Part shown: in pieces, positions 46,515 through 55,986 of the stretch
Position numbering within the stretch: position 1 is the stretch's first letter
Layout: each line of letters opens with the position of its first letter
Source: Eubacterium sp.
Lineage (GTDB): Bacteria; Bacillota; Clostridia; Lachnospirales; Lachnospiraceae
Length of the DNA: 56,029 nucleotides
Direction of reading: 5' to 3'
Assembly: GCA_017420535.1 (NCBI GenBank)
Contig: JAFOIV010000092.1
Coordinates: 1-56,029, forward strand
Notes under the pieces: model-generated
The model's database searches: none
Seen by the model: the letters and a program-made list of their open reading frames with translations, nothing else
What the model was told of the DNA's origin: nothing
Program-made: the position numbers and the translations under genes

Positions 46515-47684
46515 TTATTTTGCTACGCCACTGTTATAAGCTTCATCTGCAACAGCCTTTGCTACAGCCTTTGCAACTTCAGGGTTAAATGCGTCCGGAA
46601 TAATATAATCTTCTCTTAATTCATCATCCTTTACTATAGAAGCAATAGCTTTTGCAGCTGCCACCTTCATAGGTTCTGTGATCTGTCTTGCTTTTGAATC
46701 AAGAGCACCCCTGAATATTCCTGGGAATACAAGCACATTGTTGATCTGGTTTGGATAATCAGATCTTCCTGACGCTATAACTCTTGCCCCACCCTTCTTT
46801 GACTCTTCAGGCATGATCTCCGGAACAGGGTTTGCCATAGAAAATACGATAGCATCTTTTGCCATTGTGCTTACCATTTCTGCTGTTACAATTCCAGGTG
46901 CTGAAACGCCTACGAAGATATCTTTGCCCTTCATGATCTCGGCAAGATTTCCTCTTTCTTTATTCTTATTTGTGATCTCTGCCATTTCCTTCTGAGCCGG
47001 ATTCATCCACTCTTCACCTGGGCAGAGAGCTCCGTTCTTATCAACAAGTACAACATTTCCAATGCCGAATTTAAGCATAAGCTTGCAGATTGAGATACCG
47101 GCTGAACCAGCTCCACTAATAACTGCTGTTGCATTCTCAAATGTTCTTCCTGTAAGTCGGAGTGCGTTGATAAGGCCTGCGCATACTACAATAGCTGTTC
47201 CATGCTGATCATCGTGGAATACTGGAATATCAAGTTCTTCCTTAAGTCTTCTCTCAACTTCAAAACATCTTGGAGCTGAAATATCTTCAAGGTTGATTCC
47301 ACCGAAAGATGGAGCGATTCTCTTTACTGTCTCAACGATCTCGTCTACATCCTTTGTGTCAAGGCAGATCGGAAACGCATCAACTCCTGCAAATCTCTTG
47401 AAAAGAACTGACTTTCCTTCCATAACCGGAATAGCAGCAAGAGGTCCGATATCTCCAAGACCCAGTACCGCTGTTCCATCAGATACAACTGCAACTGTAT
47501 TAGCCTTACATGTATATTTATAAACATCAGATGGATCTGCAGCAATCTTTCTGCAAGGTTCTGCTACGCCTGGTGTATAAGCTGTTGAAAGATCATCTCT
47601 TGTCTCAATACGCACCTTTGAATTAACTTCAAGTTTTCCTTTGTTTTCTTCATGCATCTTAAGACTTGCTTCATTAAAATCCAT
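46515..47684 (-). CDS. NAD(P)-dependent malic enzyme
   Basis: It decarboxylates malate to pyruvate. The 389-aa product is the short bacterial form without a phosphotransacetylase domain. Seen are the catalytic Tyr/Lys region (TAYTPGVAEPCRKIA), the metal-binding INLEDISAPRCFEVE and FHDDQHGTAIV, and the nucleotide fold ISGAGSAGISICKLM. ATG at 47684 follows GGAGGA; the longer frame is not supported. It is first gene of a five-gene same-strand run. Confidence 0.95.
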   Translation of the reverse strand: MDFNEASLKMHEENKGKLEVNSKVRIETRDDLSTAYTPGVAEPCRKIAADPSDVYKYTCKANTVAVVSDGTAVLGLGDIGPLAAIPVMEGKSVLFKRFAGVDAFPICLDTKDVDEIVETVKRIAPSFGGINLEDISAPRCFEVERRLKEELDIPVFHDDQHGTAIVVCAGLINALRLTGRTFENATAVISGAGSAGISICKLMLKFGIGNVVLVDKNGALCPGEEWMNPAQKEMAEITNKNKERGNLAEIMKGKDIFVGVSAPGIVTAEMVSTMAKDAIVFSMANPVPEIMPEESKKGGARVIASGRSDYPNQINNVLVFPGIFRGALDSKARQITEPMKVAAAKAIASIVKDDELREDYIIPDAFNPEVAKAVAKAVADEAYNSGVAK

Positions 47685-47789
47685 CTTTAATTCCTCCATG
47701 TAATTCATTAGTATATTTAATATCACTTTATTCTTATGGCACTTTACCCAAACAAAGTGTTTTCAACAATAATAAGTCCATTTATAGTA

Positions 47790-48659
47790 CTATGTCAAAT
47801 CAAAAAGGCTGAGCTGAACGCCTTCAGTACGATTTTCATACTTTCTCGCATAGGACTGGATATCCTTACTTCCAAAAAGTATGCCATTCTCTCTGCAAAA
47901 TCCCATGTAAAGGCGCCCCATTTCCCCGGACTTATCCACTAGAAAACTGTCCTTAAGCCCTTCTTTAACGTATAGATCATAAATATTTTTATCTCTTTTT
48001 TCTAATTCCTGATAAAAATATTCCTTCATGCCGCTTTGAAGTACCGTCTTAAAGTCATGGGTATCAATCGCTTTTACGCCATACTCTTTTCCAAGCTTAA
48101 GAAGTTCTTCCAAAGAAGAAATGTCAGCATTTATATAAGGCAGCATCGGAAATATATCCAGTATAAGATCTACTCCCGTCCCCTTAAAGCCTTCCAATAT
48201 ATCCAAAATATCCTGAATGTTTTTTTCTCTTCCTTCTATTAAAGAATATTTTTCTTTATCTAAAGTAGGAAGCATCACCCTCAGCACGCATTTTGTATGA
48301 CTGGCGATATCCATCAGCACATCTTTATCCCTTAGCACCAGCGGATCTCTTGTGGTGATATCTATTCCAAAATCAAATCTTGCTATGGCCTTGAGACATT
48401 TTCGCATTATCTCATATTCTTTTTCAAGGGCATTATAAGGATCCGAAAGCCCTGTATAAATGATGCCTCTATTTCGCTTCTTCCTTAATTCCTGAGAGAT
48501 AAGCGCCGGGGCATCCATCTTAATCCCCATTTCATCCGGATTCTCAATCCTTGCGCCCTTGGCCCGAACCTTTGATACAATGCAACTATCCGTGGCTCCC
48601 CTATATATATTAATACCATTTTGTGCGGTAATAATTGATTTCGCCAAAATCTGATACAT
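47790..48659 (-). CDS. SplB/radical-SAM-like protein with a lost cluster motif and a clamp-binding C-terminus
   Basis: 289 aa related to spore-photolyase-like radical SAM proteins: IYTGLSDPYNALEKEYEIMRKCLK and FGIDITTRDPLVLRD match the family's later motifs. The family's N-terminal GCxHxCxYC that binds the [4Fe-4S] cluster is replaced by GATDSCIVS. Two of three cysteines are gone, so normal radical SAM chemistry is unlikely. The protein ends EGVQLSLFDLT; QLSLF fits the QL(S/D)LF sliding-clamp-binding consensus exactly. It lies 17 bases after jetC and is probably co-transcribed, in the position where JetD might be expected. Function unknown. Confidence 0.8.
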   Translation of the reverse strand: MYQILAKSIITAQNGINIYRGATDSCIVSKVRAKGARIENPDEMGIKMDAPALISQELRKKRNRGIIYTGLSDPYNALEKEYEIMRKCLKAIARFDFGIDITTRDPLVLRDKDVLMDIASHTKCVLRVMLPTLDKEKYSLIEGREKNIQDILDILEGFKGTGVDLILDIFPMLPYINADISSLEELLKLGKEYGVKAIDTHDFKTVLQSGMKEYFYQELEKRDKNIYDLYVKEGLKDSFLVDKSGEMGRLYMGFCRENGILFGSKDIQSYARKYENRTEGVQLSLFDLT

Positions 48660-48676
48660 TTTAACCTCTTATAATA

Positions 48677-51600
48677 TTAAATAAAGTCAAATGTTGCCTG
48701 TTCGTAATCAAGTTCGTTATATTCAAGCTCTTCGCCATTGGTATGACTGTCGTATCTGACAACAACTGTTACCTGTTTACCTGATGCCATCTGCTGTCCT
48801 AAGACATAATTAACATCAAACTTTCCTGTAATTTCAGGAGTTGCTCCTCTAGAAGGAACTATCAGCTGCACATGGTTTGTTCTAAGCAGCGCAAATATCG
48901 GCTCCCAGATATAAATATCCTTGGCTGCACCGAAAGGATTATCTATAAATATAGTCTTTGTTCTCTTATCCGGATCGGAAATGGCATACATTCCCGAAAT
49001 GTAATTAATGACTGAAACCAAAAACTGGATATAGATACCCTGAGACTGTCCTGTCGAACCAACCGCCTCCTCATATTTAAGATAACGGCTCTGTTCTCTT
49101 ATTCTTTCTCTCTTATATAACTGAAGTTTTATCTTATTCATATCAGTAACTATAACAGAGAACATCTTCTTAATGGCCAGTTCTGACTGAAGGAATTTAA
49201 TACGTTCTGCATCATTTTCCTTCTTATCAGCAGTCTCTACTATCTTATCGATATAATCTGCCATTCTCTCTCTGATAAACTCATCCTTAATATAAGGAAT
49301 AGAAAGCTTGATCATCTGGATAGATTCATTTCCAATGACGATCTGAGACAACTTAGGCAGCTTATCTAACTCTGTCCTTACATCAAGACATCTCTCGATA
49401 CACTGATCCACGAAGTTGTTCTTAAGTCTTTCCATGTCTGAAAGACTGCTGTCAACTCTTTCCTTCTCAAGTCTGATAAGGTCCTTCATGGAATCAAGAT
49501 TCTTCAGAAGTTCTGTAGCCTCAGCATAAGTCTTTGGAGTTTCAATATCATCCCTGATGGATGCCGCCAGCTGAAAAGCCCCCAGCATACCAAGGCTTTC
49601 AGTAACCTGCCCCTTAGTCTTAAGCATCTGGCTTCCAGCTCTTTCAATGGTCTTTTCAATCCTGTCATAAGAAAGGAGCAGTTCTTCAAAATGATCCCTT
49701 AAGCTTTCTCTATCTCCTTCGATCACAACAGCATAGCTGGTATCGATGTTATTCCTCTCTACGATTCTCTTTACATCTCTATAGAGATCCGCCATAATAT
49801 CCTGCTGCTTCTTATAATTATCCAGCTTTTCCTCAGCCTCTTTAGACATAGTCTTGGCTTTCTTTAATTCCTCTTCCTCACTTCTAATAGCTATGTCATA
49901 CTCATCATATGAAAGGTCGATGAAATTAAATTCCCCATATGCCGCATTTATATTCTGGATGGCATAATCGATGGAACCTGAAAGTCTCATAGCTTCATCT
50001 TTCTTCTGAGAAAGACTTGCAGAAATATCCTCACTCTGCTTTCTCACCCTGTCTATCTCAAGCTTAAGATGCTCTAATTCGTCTTCTTCAGGCTTAACAA
50101 ATGTTCCCGCATTATATTCATCCATAAGTTTTTCAGGATCAATTCCTGTTTCCTTAATGCGGTTTTCCTGTCTTCTGATACTGCTTTCAAGAGTATCAAG
50201 AAGCATGGCATTCTTTTCCTCATCTATAGCCTGCTGATCAGAGTCACTTATATAGCTCTTAAAAATATAGATCAGTTCTTCTTTTCCTCTATTATCCTCA
50301 GGATAATTCTTCTGCTGATAATAAGGCTGATAATGGCTGTTCCAGTCATCCTCTATATTCTTTAACTCTTCTTTTCTTTCTCTAAGAGCTTTGAAACATT
50401 CCTCTTTTTTACTTAATTCATCATCAAATCTGTCCTGGATCAGCACGCTTTCTTTCACGCATCTTACCTTACTAGCTGAAGCCTCATCCAAAGCTTTTGC
50501 TTTCTCATCAAATGAATTTTCGCAAACCAGGATCTTCTCTAAAATTTCAACATCAGATGTAAGAACTTTTATTCTTTCTTCATCCTTTGAAACAGCTTCT
50601 TCAATCTCTACTTCCTTAGCTTTAAGATTCTCAATATTTCTCTCGATCTTTTCTATTCCAGAGACTATTTTTTCTATCTCTGTCTCTACCTGCTTAAGAT
50701 CCTGGGCTGCACTTACATTTTCCTTAGATCCTGTGCGAAGTACAAAAAGAAGATCTTCTCTCTCTGTCTTTAGAGCATCCACAAGGAATAATCTTTCATT
50801 GCCAAGATTATCAATCTCATTATTTACATTTTCTAAATATCTATCTTTTGCTTTTTCATCCAGGAAATGATTCCCTGGAGTTCTTATTATCACTGCCCCA
50901 TCATTTAAGTTAAGGACCTTGTTTCCAAGTTTATCCTTATCATAAATAACAACTGAGCTTTCATTTGCAGTCATTTCTAAAAGTCCTGGATCCTGCGCTA
51001 ACTCGCTAAAATTGTCTGCAATAACTGAATATGGCAATTCCGGCTCAGCTTCAAGTAATTCCTTTCTTCTTTCAGGAGTTACAGCCGCAAGATAATCAGC
51101 TCCAAACATGGCTGTGCTGCCGTGTCTTGTGGTAATATAGTCGATCACCCTTTCCACGTCGCCGCTCATTTTAATTATCCTGCCGCGTTTTATCTCTTCA
51201 GCTCTCTTCTTATTCTTTCTTAATTCTCTTTCAATTTCTGCAATCCTGATTATATCTTTCTCTGTCTTTTCTCTGATAAGGTCTGAAAGGCTTGCCATAT
51301 CAGTTCCTTCAGGATCATGAGATGCATAGATATTTCTGATTCCCTTTAATTTGCCTTCGTTACTCTTAAATATCTCGTCACGCTCTCTATAAACCTCAGC
51401 TTCACGTTGAAGATTAAAAAGCTTATCATTTTCTTTGGCAACATTTTCCCTGGCAAGCTCAATCTCTTTTTTAACCTGCTCTAAAGAAAGCATCTTATTA
51501 TTCACAGAATTGCAAAGCTTATCTTTGTTTTCAGTTTTAGCAGCAATGATATTTTCAGTTTTATCAAATGCTACCTCACTTAAACCTTCTCTTAAAGTTC

Positions 51601-53080
51601 TTATCTCTTCCTTAATATGCTCAGTCTCTTCATTAAGGAACAAAATATTGCTATCTGCAACTGCAGCCCCTACTCTTGCCTCTTCAAGTACCTTGCTGTC
51701 TTTTTCAATCATGCTGCAGATCTCATCATAACTATCAGAAAGAGTCTTTATCTTTTCTATAAGATCCTCTTTCTCTTTTTTAAATATCTTATAAAGAGCC
51801 CCCACAACTAAAGTAAGTTCCTCTTCATCTTCTATATGCTTAGCCTTTGTAGAAGCCACTACTTTCTCATACTTAGCTTTATCATTTAAAAGATCAAGGA
51901 AATAAATAGCCGCCTTTTTCTCCTTAAGATTTCTGTCTTTCTTTTCTATAAGATCTTTTATTCTTATAGCTTCAGACTGCAATCCATCCAATTCCTTAAC
52001 TATTGTCTCATACTTCTTTTTATCTCTGGAAGTTCTTAAGTTCTCTAAAGAAGCTCTCTTACCTGTAAGGTATTCATAAGCCTGTTCTTTATTTTTCTTT
52101 AAAGAAAGAAGATATTCTTCGGAATTTTTTCTTTCCGCCTCACCTGTAACATAGATATCTCCAAGTTTCTTAGAAATCTCTTCCTCTTCTTTATAAAGAT
52201 CATTAAAGGAAATTATCCTGTCATAAAGAAGTGATATAAGTTCTGTCTCATGATCAAAAACCGCTATATCTTTCTTCTTCTCTGCCAGATTCTTAAGCTG
52301 ATCTTTAATAGACATAAGAAGATCTGCCGCAGAGTCACGACTTCCCTCTTCTTTATTTGTCTTTACCCTGTATGCTTTCTCAATTATCTCCTCAATAAGA
52401 AGATCCTCTATCACCTTACGGGTTGTCTTATAATTACTTTCAAAATATGTTCTTACGTGTCCTTCAGTCTTATTGATACCTCTGATTATCTCCCACTGGC
52501 TTTCATGAAGCCCATAATTACTGATAAACCTCTGATATTCCCCTTTTCTGTCAAACACAAAGACCCTGATATTATTATCTTTCCTTGAAAGATCCTGAAG
52601 ATAGTTTTTTAAAGCCTGATAGGAAATCCTCTCCTTATCCTTGATAAGTGGAAGATTAACAATATCATTTCTGTTATATTCCCTATAAAAAATGCAATAG
52701 TTAAAATAATCTATCGATGCTACATCTGACTTCTCAGTCTCCTGGTCCCTGTCTCTTGATTTTCTCGCGCAGAAACCGGTAGTCATATATTTATAACCGT
52801 CTTCTATATCCGGTTCATCCACCTTCCATTCAATAAGTGAATGGATAGTGGTATTACCGCAATTTTCTCTAAACAACTTCTCTATAGGCTGCTTTTCATC
52901 CAGTGTGGAATTAGGGATCACGCACTGCATAAGAAGAAGCATGAGTACAGACTTACCACCGCCATTGGCCAGATCATAGAGAGTATCCCTTCCATAAAGA
53001 CGCATGGTAAAGTCATCATACATCTGTGTGCCGAAGTTGTATTTAACATTATTTACTCTTATTCTGTTAATACTAGGCAT
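48677..53080 (-). CDS. jetC: SMC/MukB-like ATPase of a Wadjet/Mks-type complex (JetC)
   Basis: 1467 aa. The P-loop LANGGGKS (37-44) is at the N-terminus. About 1250 residues of mostly coiled coil (long E/K-rich stretches) surround a central hinge region. Near the C-terminus come a signature-like GSTGQSQG (about 1341-1348) and the Walker B region TIFIDNPFG (Asp at about 1380). This head-coil-hinge-coil-head layout is that of MukB and JetC, which load onto DNA as ATP-driven clamps. ATG at 53080 follows GGGAGG and overlaps the jetB stop by eight bases; the longer frame only reads into jetB. Residue after the Walker B Asp is Asn, not Glu. Confidence 0.88.
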   Translation of the reverse strand: MPSINRIRVNNVKYNFGTQMYDDFTMRLYGRDTLYDLANGGGKSVLMLLLMQCVIPNSTLDEKQPIEKLFRENCGNTTIHSLIEWKVDEPDIEDGYKYMTTGFCARKSRDRDQETEKSDVASIDYFNYCIFYREYNRNDIVNLPLIKDKERISYQALKNYLQDLSRKDNNIRVFVFDRKGEYQRFISNYGLHESQWEIIRGINKTEGHVRTYFESNYKTTRKVIEDLLIEEIIEKAYRVKTNKEEGSRDSAADLLMSIKDQLKNLAEKKKDIAVFDHETELISLLYDRIISFNDLYKEEEEISKKLGDIYVTGEAERKNSEEYLLSLKKNKEQAYEYLTGKRASLENLRTSRDKKKYETIVKELDGLQSEAIRIKDLIEKKDRNLKEKKAAIYFLDLLNDKAKYEKVVASTKAKHIEDEEELTLVVGALYKIFKKEKEDLIEKIKTLSDSYDEICSMIEKDSKVLEEARVGAAVADSNILFLNEETEHIKEEIRTLREGLSEVAFDKTENIIAAKTENKDKLCNSVNNKMLSLEQVKKEIELARENVAKENDKLFNLQREAEVYRERDEIFKSNEGKLKGIRNIYASHDPEGTDMASLSDLIREKTEKDIIRIAEIERELRKNKKRAEEIKRGRIIKMSGDVERVIDYITTRHGSTAMFGADYLAAVTPERRKELLEAEPELPYSVIADNFSELAQDPGLLEMTANESSVVIYDKDKLGNKVLNLNDGAVIIRTPGNHFLDEKAKDRYLENVNNEIDNLGNERLFLVDALKTEREDLLFVLRTGSKENVSAAQDLKQVETEIEKIVSGIEKIERNIENLKAKEVEIEEAVSKDEERIKVLTSDVEILEKILVCENSFDEKAKALDEASASKVRCVKESVLIQDRFDDELSKKEECFKALRERKEELKNIEDDWNSHYQPYYQQKNYPEDNRGKEELIYIFKSYISDSDQQAIDEEKNAMLLDTLESSIRRQENRIKETGIDPEKLMDEYNAGTFVKPEEDELEHLKLEIDRVRKQSEDISASLSQKKDEAMRLSGSIDYAIQNINAAYGEFNFIDLSYDEYDIAIRSEEEELKKAKTMSKEAEEKLDNYKKQQDIMADLYRDVKRIVERNNIDTSYAVVIEGDRESLRDHFEELLLSYDRIEKTIERAGSQMLKTKGQVTESLGMLGAFQLAASIRDDIETPKTYAEATELLKNLDSMKDLIRLEKERVDSSLSDMERLKNNFVDQCIERCLDVRTELDKLPKLSQIVIGNESIQMIKLSIPYIKDEFIRERMADYIDKIVETADKKENDAERIKFLQSELAIKKMFSVIVTDMNKIKLQLYKRERIREQSRYLKYEEAVGSTGQSQGIYIQFLVSVINYISGMYAISDPDKRTKTIFIDNPFGAAKDIYIWEPIFALLRTNHVQLIVPSRGATPEITGKFDVNYVLGQQMASGKQVTVVVRYDSHTNGEELEYNELDYEQATFDFI

Positions 53081-53789
53081 TATCGGTTCCTCCCAAAATG
53101 GTAAATATCTTACCCTTATATTCTTCAAAATAATTCTCAGCTATGGCTCTGAATCTGTCCGTTGGATAAAATCTCTCTTCAACAACATTAAATAATTTCT
53201 GTTCCTGAAGGAAATTAAAGCTAAGCTTTACAAATCCAAGTTTAGAACCACGTGAAGCTTTATTTCTGTCTTTATCTTCACTGGTAGCTGTAGGAAGTTC
53301 ATGCCAGAGAAGGCATACATTTCTAAAAGTTTCTTTAGAAGCTTCTAAATCTTTCTCAAATATCTCATCTTCCTTCGCGATCCTCGTTGCCGCTTCCGTA
53401 ACAAGAGCTATCATTTCATCAAGCTTAATATACTCTTTGATCTGATATGTACTTGAATCCGTATAGAAATAAAGCAGCGCCTGATACACGATAAAATAAA
53501 AAAGGAAAAGCTCTCTATTAACCTTAAAACCCATAGCCCTTTTTAGATCATCATTTGTATATCCAAATACTTTATTTCCGTCTCCTGCTGAGATAAATAT
53601 CGAATCATTATATTCATAAAGATTCAGATTAAGACTTTTTAACAGCTTTACAGTGATATCATACACCTCTGAATCAGAATAAAAATCATTATAAAGCTCT
53701 CTTGTTTCTTTATTTTGTTTTGACACATTTTTTCCTGTGATCAACGCACTATATATAGCTAACGCTTTTTCAAGACTCTTTTCTTCCAT
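53073..53789 (-). CDS. jetB: MukE-like accessory subunit (JetB, DUF6063-type)
   Basis: 238 aa, helical with winged-helix features: YFIVYQALLYFYTDSSTYQIKEYIKLDEMIALV and FLQEQKLFNVVEERFYPTDRFRAIAENYFEEY. By gene order (A-B-C) and size it is the MukE/JetB counterpart that binds the kleisin. The family name is from memory and should be checked by profile search. Its stop is inside the jetC start (ATGCCTAG), so the two are translationally coupled. Confidence 0.75.
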   Translation of the reverse strand: MEEKSLEKALAIYSALITGKNVSKQNKETRELYNDFYSDSEVYDITVKLLKSLNLNLYEYNDSIFISAGDGNKVFGYTNDDLKRAMGFKVNRELFLFYFIVYQALLYFYTDSSTYQIKEYIKLDEMIALVTEAATRIAKEDEIFEKDLEASKETFRNVCLLWHELPTATSEDKDRNKASRGSKLGFVKLSFNFLQEQKLFNVVEERFYPTDRFRAIAENYFEEYKGKIFTILGGTDNA

Positions 53790-53829
53790 CTTATTTCCCT
53801 ATCCACTATAGAATGATCATCTTATCTTT

Positions 53830-55383
53830 CTAACATCTATGAAATGCCATATTGCGTATCAGCATTTTTTCTTCCTTAGATGCCTCATCCTCTTCTGATT
53901 CATTTTCTCTATCCCCGATCACTATCTCATCAGGCATATATTCAATGTTAAAACTTATATCCTTATACAATTCCTTATCCGCATCTGAAAGTGTCTCCCA
54001 GGCCATTTTCTCAAGGAAAGTCTCGGTTTCATCCTTCATGATCTTCATGCTGTATGAATCTTTCTTTGCCAAATGTACCAGGAATGAATAATAATCTCTA
54101 TTTTCATATATCTCTTTTCCAAACTTGATCTCTAATATGGCATTAAGTTCAGAAAGAGTAACCTTTTCCCACCTAAGCAGTCGATCCAGTAATTCCTTAA
54201 AGAGAAGTCCAAGATTCTTTCCTACAACTTTAGAGAACTTTTCATCCTCATATTCGAAATTAAGATCCACCGGTTCATTTTCCCTCACTTCTCCCTTCAG
54301 ATTATCCTCACTCTTTGAAGTAACGATATTATCTACAAGGAATGCCGAAAAACTCTTTTCGATCTTTGGCATAAGAAATGGCATGAATATATGAGCCATA
54401 TCCTCAGGCCTGTCATTCTTTTCCATTACAGAAAGAGCATTATTAAAATCAAATACCGTTCTAAGCTGTTTTAATTTTGATCTTTCCACTAATTCATCCG
54501 TTATCCTCGAAAGTTCGGCAGTTGCAGCAATAAGTTCGCTGTGGCTTTCAATGGTCTTCTTTAATTCTGTTTCAAGAATAGTGATATCCCTCATTCCTTT
54601 AGAATCATGACCTGCCGCCATTCTTCCTACTGCCTTATCCACAAGAGCTTTATTTTTAGCAAAAGATTTTCTTTCTTCCTCAAACCAGAGAGAGGTACTG
54701 TCCATATAATCCTTTGCAGCCTTTGTTCCTTCATATATATCACGAAGCAATATCTTTATTACTTCATCTCTCTTCTTCTTAAGCCTTGTAACTTCAATAT
54801 TCATCCTTCTGATGACATCAATACCGCCACGGAAATTCTCTGATCTTATCATCTTTTCAAGAAGAAGCTGCTCTGTGGTAAGTGGGCTTTCGTCCTTTAC
54901 TTCCTTTGTAGAAAGGAAAAATTCTATGCCATCTCCTGTGATATGATAAACTACATTTTCATCTCTTATAGCGCTCTCTATAAGCTTTACATAGGATGTC
55001 TTCATCTTCTTTTCTTCCGGATCAAAGAAAGAAAATGTAAATGGACGTCCATCATTTCTTATCTTATCAAAAATGTATCTTATAAGTTCTGTTTCCTCAG
55101 TTTCTGATTCTTCCAAGCCAAAATCTCTTCTAAGTATCTGCCTTAAGAATTTCTCCACCATTTCATAAGTTACATCATTTTCATTAAAATTATTTTCATT
55201 TATAAAAAAGCGCAGCAAAGAAAGAGTCAGATAACCCATATCCAGACTCTGGTATTTCCCCTCTTTATATTGTGAAAATGATGTTTCATAAAGAGCAAAG
55301 AACGGATAGAACTTCTTTAAGTTCATCATTCTTTCAGATTGATTTTTTAATATATCATCTATTAAAACGTGATTCTCTGCCAC
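53830..55383 (-). CDS. jetA: MukF/kleisin-like subunit (JetA, DUF5716-type)
   Basis: 517 aa, cytoplasmic and rich in helix. N-terminal winged-helix-like segments (about 25-180, with YLTLSLLRFFINENNFNENDVTYEMVEKFLRQ) are followed by a middle of long charged helices (about 195-330). The C-terminal half is acidic (FEYEDEKFSKVVGKNLGLLF, then ENESEEDEASKEEK). This fits the kleisin that bridges the JetC heads. The start is GTG at 55383 after AGAGGAAG. It is 40 bases ahead of jetB and downstream of the promoter at 55470-55498. Confidence 0.75.
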   Translation of the reverse strand: MAENHVLIDDILKNQSERMMNLKKFYPFFALYETSFSQYKEGKYQSLDMGYLTLSLLRFFINENNFNENDVTYEMVEKFLRQILRRDFGLEESETEETELIRYIFDKIRNDGRPFTFSFFDPEEKKMKTSYVKLIESAIRDENVVYHITGDGIEFFLSTKEVKDESPLTTEQLLLEKMIRSENFRGGIDVIRRMNIEVTRLKKKRDEVIKILLRDIYEGTKAAKDYMDSTSLWFEEERKSFAKNKALVDKAVGRMAAGHDSKGMRDITILETELKKTIESHSELIAATAELSRITDELVERSKLKQLRTVFDFNNALSVMEKNDRPEDMAHIFMPFLMPKIEKSFSAFLVDNIVTSKSEDNLKGEVRENEPVDLNFEYEDEKFSKVVGKNLGLLFKELLDRLLRWEKVTLSELNAILEIKFGKEIYENRDYYSFLVHLAKKDSYSMKIMKDETETFLEKMAWETLSDADKELYKDISFNIEYMPDEIVIGDRENESEEDEASKEEKMLIRNMAFHRC

Positions 55384-55469
55384 TGTTTCTTCCTCTTACT
55401 AGCATTAGTAATTTGTCTATATCTTGGGCCTGATAAATATAGTTACCCCATGATAGACATAATCATTTG

Positions 55470-55498
55470 ATTATACCACAAATCCAAAACTTTTTTAA
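55470..55498 (-). promoter_or_regulatory. candidate promoter of jetA-jetB-jetC
   Basis: TATAAT (plus 55470-55475, perfect) and TTAAAA (plus 55493-55498, four of six) are spaced 17 bases on the minus strand. The -35 overlaps the stop codon of the upstream gene. The predicted start lies about 80 bases ahead of jetA. Confidence 0.65.
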
Positions 55499-55986
55499 AG
55501 TGCATGGCACGTTTGTTCCTCTTTTTCATACACCGTTATACACTCACCATATTCACCCATGAGCTCATTCCCTAGTTCAACTACAAAAGCTTTTTCAGGA
55601 AATAACGTTAATAACCGTATTTGCCAAAAATAGCGCAGCGTTTCTCCAAAAGTCTTTTTTAAATCATCATTTATAACGCTATTATCATTTATAAAAAAAT
55701 CTTCTAAAGACCCTGTATTTACTTCCATTTCAATTTTCTTTTTAGAATAATCATATTGCTTTTCAAGTTCTTCAACAAATCCCAACAACTCATTGTCACT
55801 ATGGTAATTATTTAAAAACATCTTGATAAACACATAATCTTTTACACGTACTATTTCAGGACAGAATAGAGCTGCCGCAGCAAGAGTCCCATCTATTTGA
55901 TTTTTATACAGTCCATAATGAACATTATCTGTCCAATCAGCAATTTTTATGTCATTATCTACCACACTTTTATATCGTTCTATCAT
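55495..55986 (-). CDS. protein of unknown function upstream of jetA
   Basis: 163 aa, not recognised. Acidic and apparently globular, without signal peptide or membrane helix. Notable segments are DWTDNVHYGLYKNQIDGTL, FIKMFLNNYHSDNELLGF and FGETLRYFWQIRLLTLFPEKAFVVE. An AT-rich gene with a GGTGAAAG site before its ATG at 55986. It is separated from jetA by 111 bases with a promoter, so it need not be part of that operon; its size would also suit an immunity-type protein. Confidence 0.7.
   Translation of the reverse strand: MIERYKSVVDNDIKIADWTDNVHYGLYKNQIDGTLAAAALFCPEIVRVKDYVFIKMFLNNYHSDNELLGFVEELEKQYDYSKKKIEMEVNTGSLEDFFINDNSVINDDLKKTFGETLRYFWQIRLLTLFPEKAFVVELGNELMGEYGECITVYEKEEQTCHAL

Noticed and set aside
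50391-50870. 159-codon plus-strand open frame inside jetC
   Set aside because: It is the complement of E/K-rich coiled-coil codons, giving a Ser/Phe/Leu-rich product with no ribosome binding site.
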